Assembly (NCBI GenBank): GCA_910575815.1
Contig: CAJTFN010000008.1
Coordinates: 62,001 to 126,000, forward strand
Reading direction: 5' to 3'
Length of the DNA stretch: 64,000 nt
From: Oscillospiraceae bacterium
GTDB lineage: Bacteria > Bacillota > Clostridia > Oscillospirales > Oscillospiraceae
Part shown: positions 62,443-64,000 of the stretch, piece by piece
Position numbering within the stretch: position 1 is the stretch's first letter
Layout of the letters: every line of letters begins with the position of its first letter
Program-made: the position numbers and the translations under genes
Notes under the pieces: generated by a model
Database searches by the model: none
What the model was told of the DNA's origin: nothing
The model's input: only the letters and a program-made list of their open reading frames with translations

Positions 62443-63786
62443 TTACTTGTTGGGGCTCTGGCTCAGCCAGTACATCCACATATCCTGCACGTCGGGATAG
62501 ATGTTGTAAATGGAGACCAGATCGTTGGTCCGGGCGCCCAGCTCGTTGAGCTTGGCGGGGTTCTTCTCGTCCACGAAGTCGTCGCGCAGAGGCCAGTTGC
62601 CTTCCTTGGTGAAGGGCTTCAGGCCGCCGCTCTGGCAGTCCGCGCCGCCGGTGATGTAGCGGATGAAGAGACGGGCGCCGGCGGGGCTGTCGCAGTTGGA
62701 GACCACGAACATGCTCTCGGTGTTCAGCAGGGCGGTGTAGGGAGAGAGGCCAATGCACCAGGCGATGTTGTAGCCGGACTCGTCGCGGTTGCCAATCTTG
62801 CCGGCGGAGGCCAGAGCCAGGGCGGGACGGTCCTTCGTGGAGTTGTGGACGGCCAGAACCAGCTCGTCGCCGTCGCCGATGAAGGTCATCTTGGCCTGGG
62901 TGAAGCGCCACAGGTACTCTACGCCGGCGTTGTTCTCGGGAACCTCGAAAGCGAAGCTGGAAGCGTCATAGGTGTACTCCAGGTCCTTGCCGTAGGTGTC
63001 CTTGTAGGACTGGGCCATTTCGTCGGCGTTGTTGATGAAGCTGGCGAACAGGGAGAGGTAAGCGGTCTCCTGGCCGATCTCCTTGGCGTAGAGGGCGAAC
63101 CTCTGGTTGCCGCTGTCGTCCTTCTCAATAATCTCCCACCAGCTCTTGATGGGCTGGCCATCGGGGAACGCCTCGGTATTATAATACCAGAAAGCCTGAG
63201 AAGCGTAAAGAGGATAACTGTATTTCAGGTTCTCCTCGGAGATGTGGGCGCAGATGTCCTTGGGATAGAAGGGCTCGATGACGCCGTTGGAATAATACTC
63301 ATGGAAGACCTCGCCATTGACGTCCTTGGTCTGGAGCACATCGGCGGTGATGTTGTTGGTCTCGTTTTCGATCTGGGCCTTGCTCAGGACCTCGTCGGAG
63401 TCCAGGTCGGCAACCACCAGGTCCAAGCCGGGATACATCTCCTCGAAGGGCTCCTCGGCCTTAATCATCTTGGAGGAGGTGGCATAAACCGTGATGGTCT
63501 GATCCTTATCCTCGTTCAAGGCCTTGTCGTAGAGCTCCTCGTCGGTCATGTCGCTCCACTCGTCATAATAGGGGCCGTAGTAGTTTGTATCCGTGGCCCG
63601 GTCATAACCGATGGCCAGAGTGGGGGCATTGCCGCTGGCGTCGTCACCGGCGGGCTGGGAATCGCCGCTCTGCTGGGTGTCATTGCCGGAGGACTGCTGG
63701 GTGTCGCCTCCCTTGTCGCCGCCGCAGGCGGCCAGGCTGAGGACCATAACCAGGGCCATTAGCAGGGCAAAGAGTTTCTTCTTCAT
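62443..63786 (-). CDS. ABC transporter extracellular solute-binding lipoprotein
   Basis: 447 residues. The signal peptide ends VLSLAACGG with the lipidated Cys. A Gln/Ser/Gly linker follows, then a class II periplasmic-binding fold (TITVYATSSKM ... YNIAWCIGLSPYTALLN), of the family that binds iron or polyamines and related ligands. The ligand cannot be read from sequence. The gene lies downstream of an ABC protein end at 63932, so it belongs to that transporter unit. Its expected permease is outside the window. Confidence 0.85.
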   Translation of the reverse strand: MKKKLFALLMALVMVLSLAACGGDKGGDTQQSSGNDTQQSGDSQPAGDDASGNAPTLAIGYDRATDTNYYGPYYDEWSDMTDEELYDKALNEDKDQTITVYATSSKMIKAEEPFEEMYPGLDLVVADLDSDEVLSKAQIENETNNITADVLQTKDVNGEVFHEYYSNGVIEPFYPKDICAHISEENLKYSYPLYASQAFWYYNTEAFPDGQPIKSWWEIIEKDDSGNQRFALYAKEIGQETAYLSLFASFINNADEMAQSYKDTYGKDLEYTYDASSFAFEVPENNAGVEYLWRFTQAKMTFIGDGDELVLAVHNSTKDRPALALASAGKIGNRDESGYNIAWCIGLSPYTALLNTESMFVVSNCDSPAGARLFIRYITGGADCQSGGLKPFTKEGNWPLRDDFVDEKNPAKLNELGARTNDLVSIYNIYPDVQDMWMYWLSQSPNK

Positions 63787-63867
63787 CGGATCTTCTCCTT
63801 TCGTTTTGGGGAATTTCTGCGCGGGGAATCTATAGTCAAAGAGGCGCGGAGAAGAGGTTTGCCCGTT

Positions 63868-63893
63868 CCCCGGCGGCGGGCCCGCCGCCGGGG
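63868..63893. terminator. 26-bp perfect GC palindrome between ABC genes
   Basis: CCCCGGCGGCGGG next to its reverse complement CCCGCCGCCGGGG, with AAAAAGGCGC before it on the minus strand. It lies between the upstream ABC gene and the solute-binding gene and could allow unequal expression of the two. Confidence 0.55.
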
Positions 63894-63931
63894 AGATGCG
63901 CCTTTTTGTCTATCGGAAGAATATCGGAGAC

Positions 63932-64000
63932 TCAGACTGAGCGCTTGATGAGGCGGGTGGTCTCCTTGTTGTAGACGTTGATCTTGTCCGGATCGATGAT
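63932..64000 (-). CDS. C-terminal end of an ABC transporter protein, partial
   Basis: 22 codons and a stop (IIDPDKINVYNKETTRLIKR, SV) on the minus strand run off the window. The DPDKINVYNKE string resembles the C-terminal TOBE-like part of iron/polyamine ABC ATPases. Too short for a firm identity; position upstream of the solute-binding gene fits. Confidence 0.5.
   Translation of the reverse strand: MIDPDKINVYNKETTRLIKRSV

Overview
The window looks like chromosome of a GC-rich gut Firmicute of class Clostridia, probably Oscillospiraceae (Flavonifractor/Oscillibacter/Lawsonibacter type). That is inferred from strong AGGAGG ribosome sites, two ECF vitamin S-components, a CIRCE-controlled hsp20, a flagellin, a BMP-type nucleoside ABC operon and the gene style; nothing here fixes the genus. 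A phage region of about 36 kb (about 19.74-55.7 kb) fills the middle.

Left host arm (1-19.7 kb): a partial P-loop kinase, two ECF S-components flanking a MocR/PdxR-type regulator, a serine recombinase beside a 92-bp near-perfect inverted repeat, an acyltransferase, CTP synthase (pyrG), small regulators, an RNHCP protein, an M24 peptidase, a radical SAM protein, an ArsC/Spx-like protein overlapping a tRNA-dihydrouridine synthase, and a DUF975 membrane protein. Then comes a disrupted zone: a frameshifted HTH-DUF4096 gene, a 5'-cut HTH gene, and a flagellin split into fragments on opposite strands. It is followed by a Spo0A_C-like zinc-ribbon protein, tRNA-Leu(CAA), hsp20 and a MATE transporter whose 5' end stops at the phage junction.

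Phage region: replication genes (DUF2800, DUF2815, a family A DNA polymerase carrying an intein, a DUF4406-VapE fusion), small terminase, a modification cassette (N4/N6 methyltransferase, PAPS-reductase-like protein, C5 methyltransferase), an accessory cassette with an amidoligase, a gamma-glutamylcyclotransferase and three copies of a 33-nt promoter-like element, then large terminase, portal, ClpP-like protease, HK97 capsid, connectors, tail tube, frameshifted tail chaperone and tape measure. Two AT-rich genes with their own consensus promoters (37.1 and 43.5 kb) are inserted as morons. From about 47.5 kb the codon style changes to a second phage-like segment (lysin, holin, small genes on both strands) whose promoters carry one 16-bp palindromic operator. 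It ends in an open reading frame that joins an IS30-like HTH domain, a tail-fibre piece and the C-terminus of a large serine recombinase.

Right host arm (55.7-64 kb): a four-gene BMP-family nucleoside-type ABC transporter, a convergent VOC/HAD pair, a small membrane protein, and an iron/polyamine-type solute-binding protein downstream of the end of an ABC protein.

The window has at least six abrupt gene-to-gene joins (about 15.27, 15.56, 19.74, 47.5, 54.24 and 55.49 kb), with two weaker candidates (24.74 and 48.57 kb). Real phage mosaicism and deletion can make such joins, but so can chimeric assembly. Claims resting on gene order across them should wait for read-level checks. As assembled, the prophage lacks an intact integrase, early repressor region and distal tail genes.
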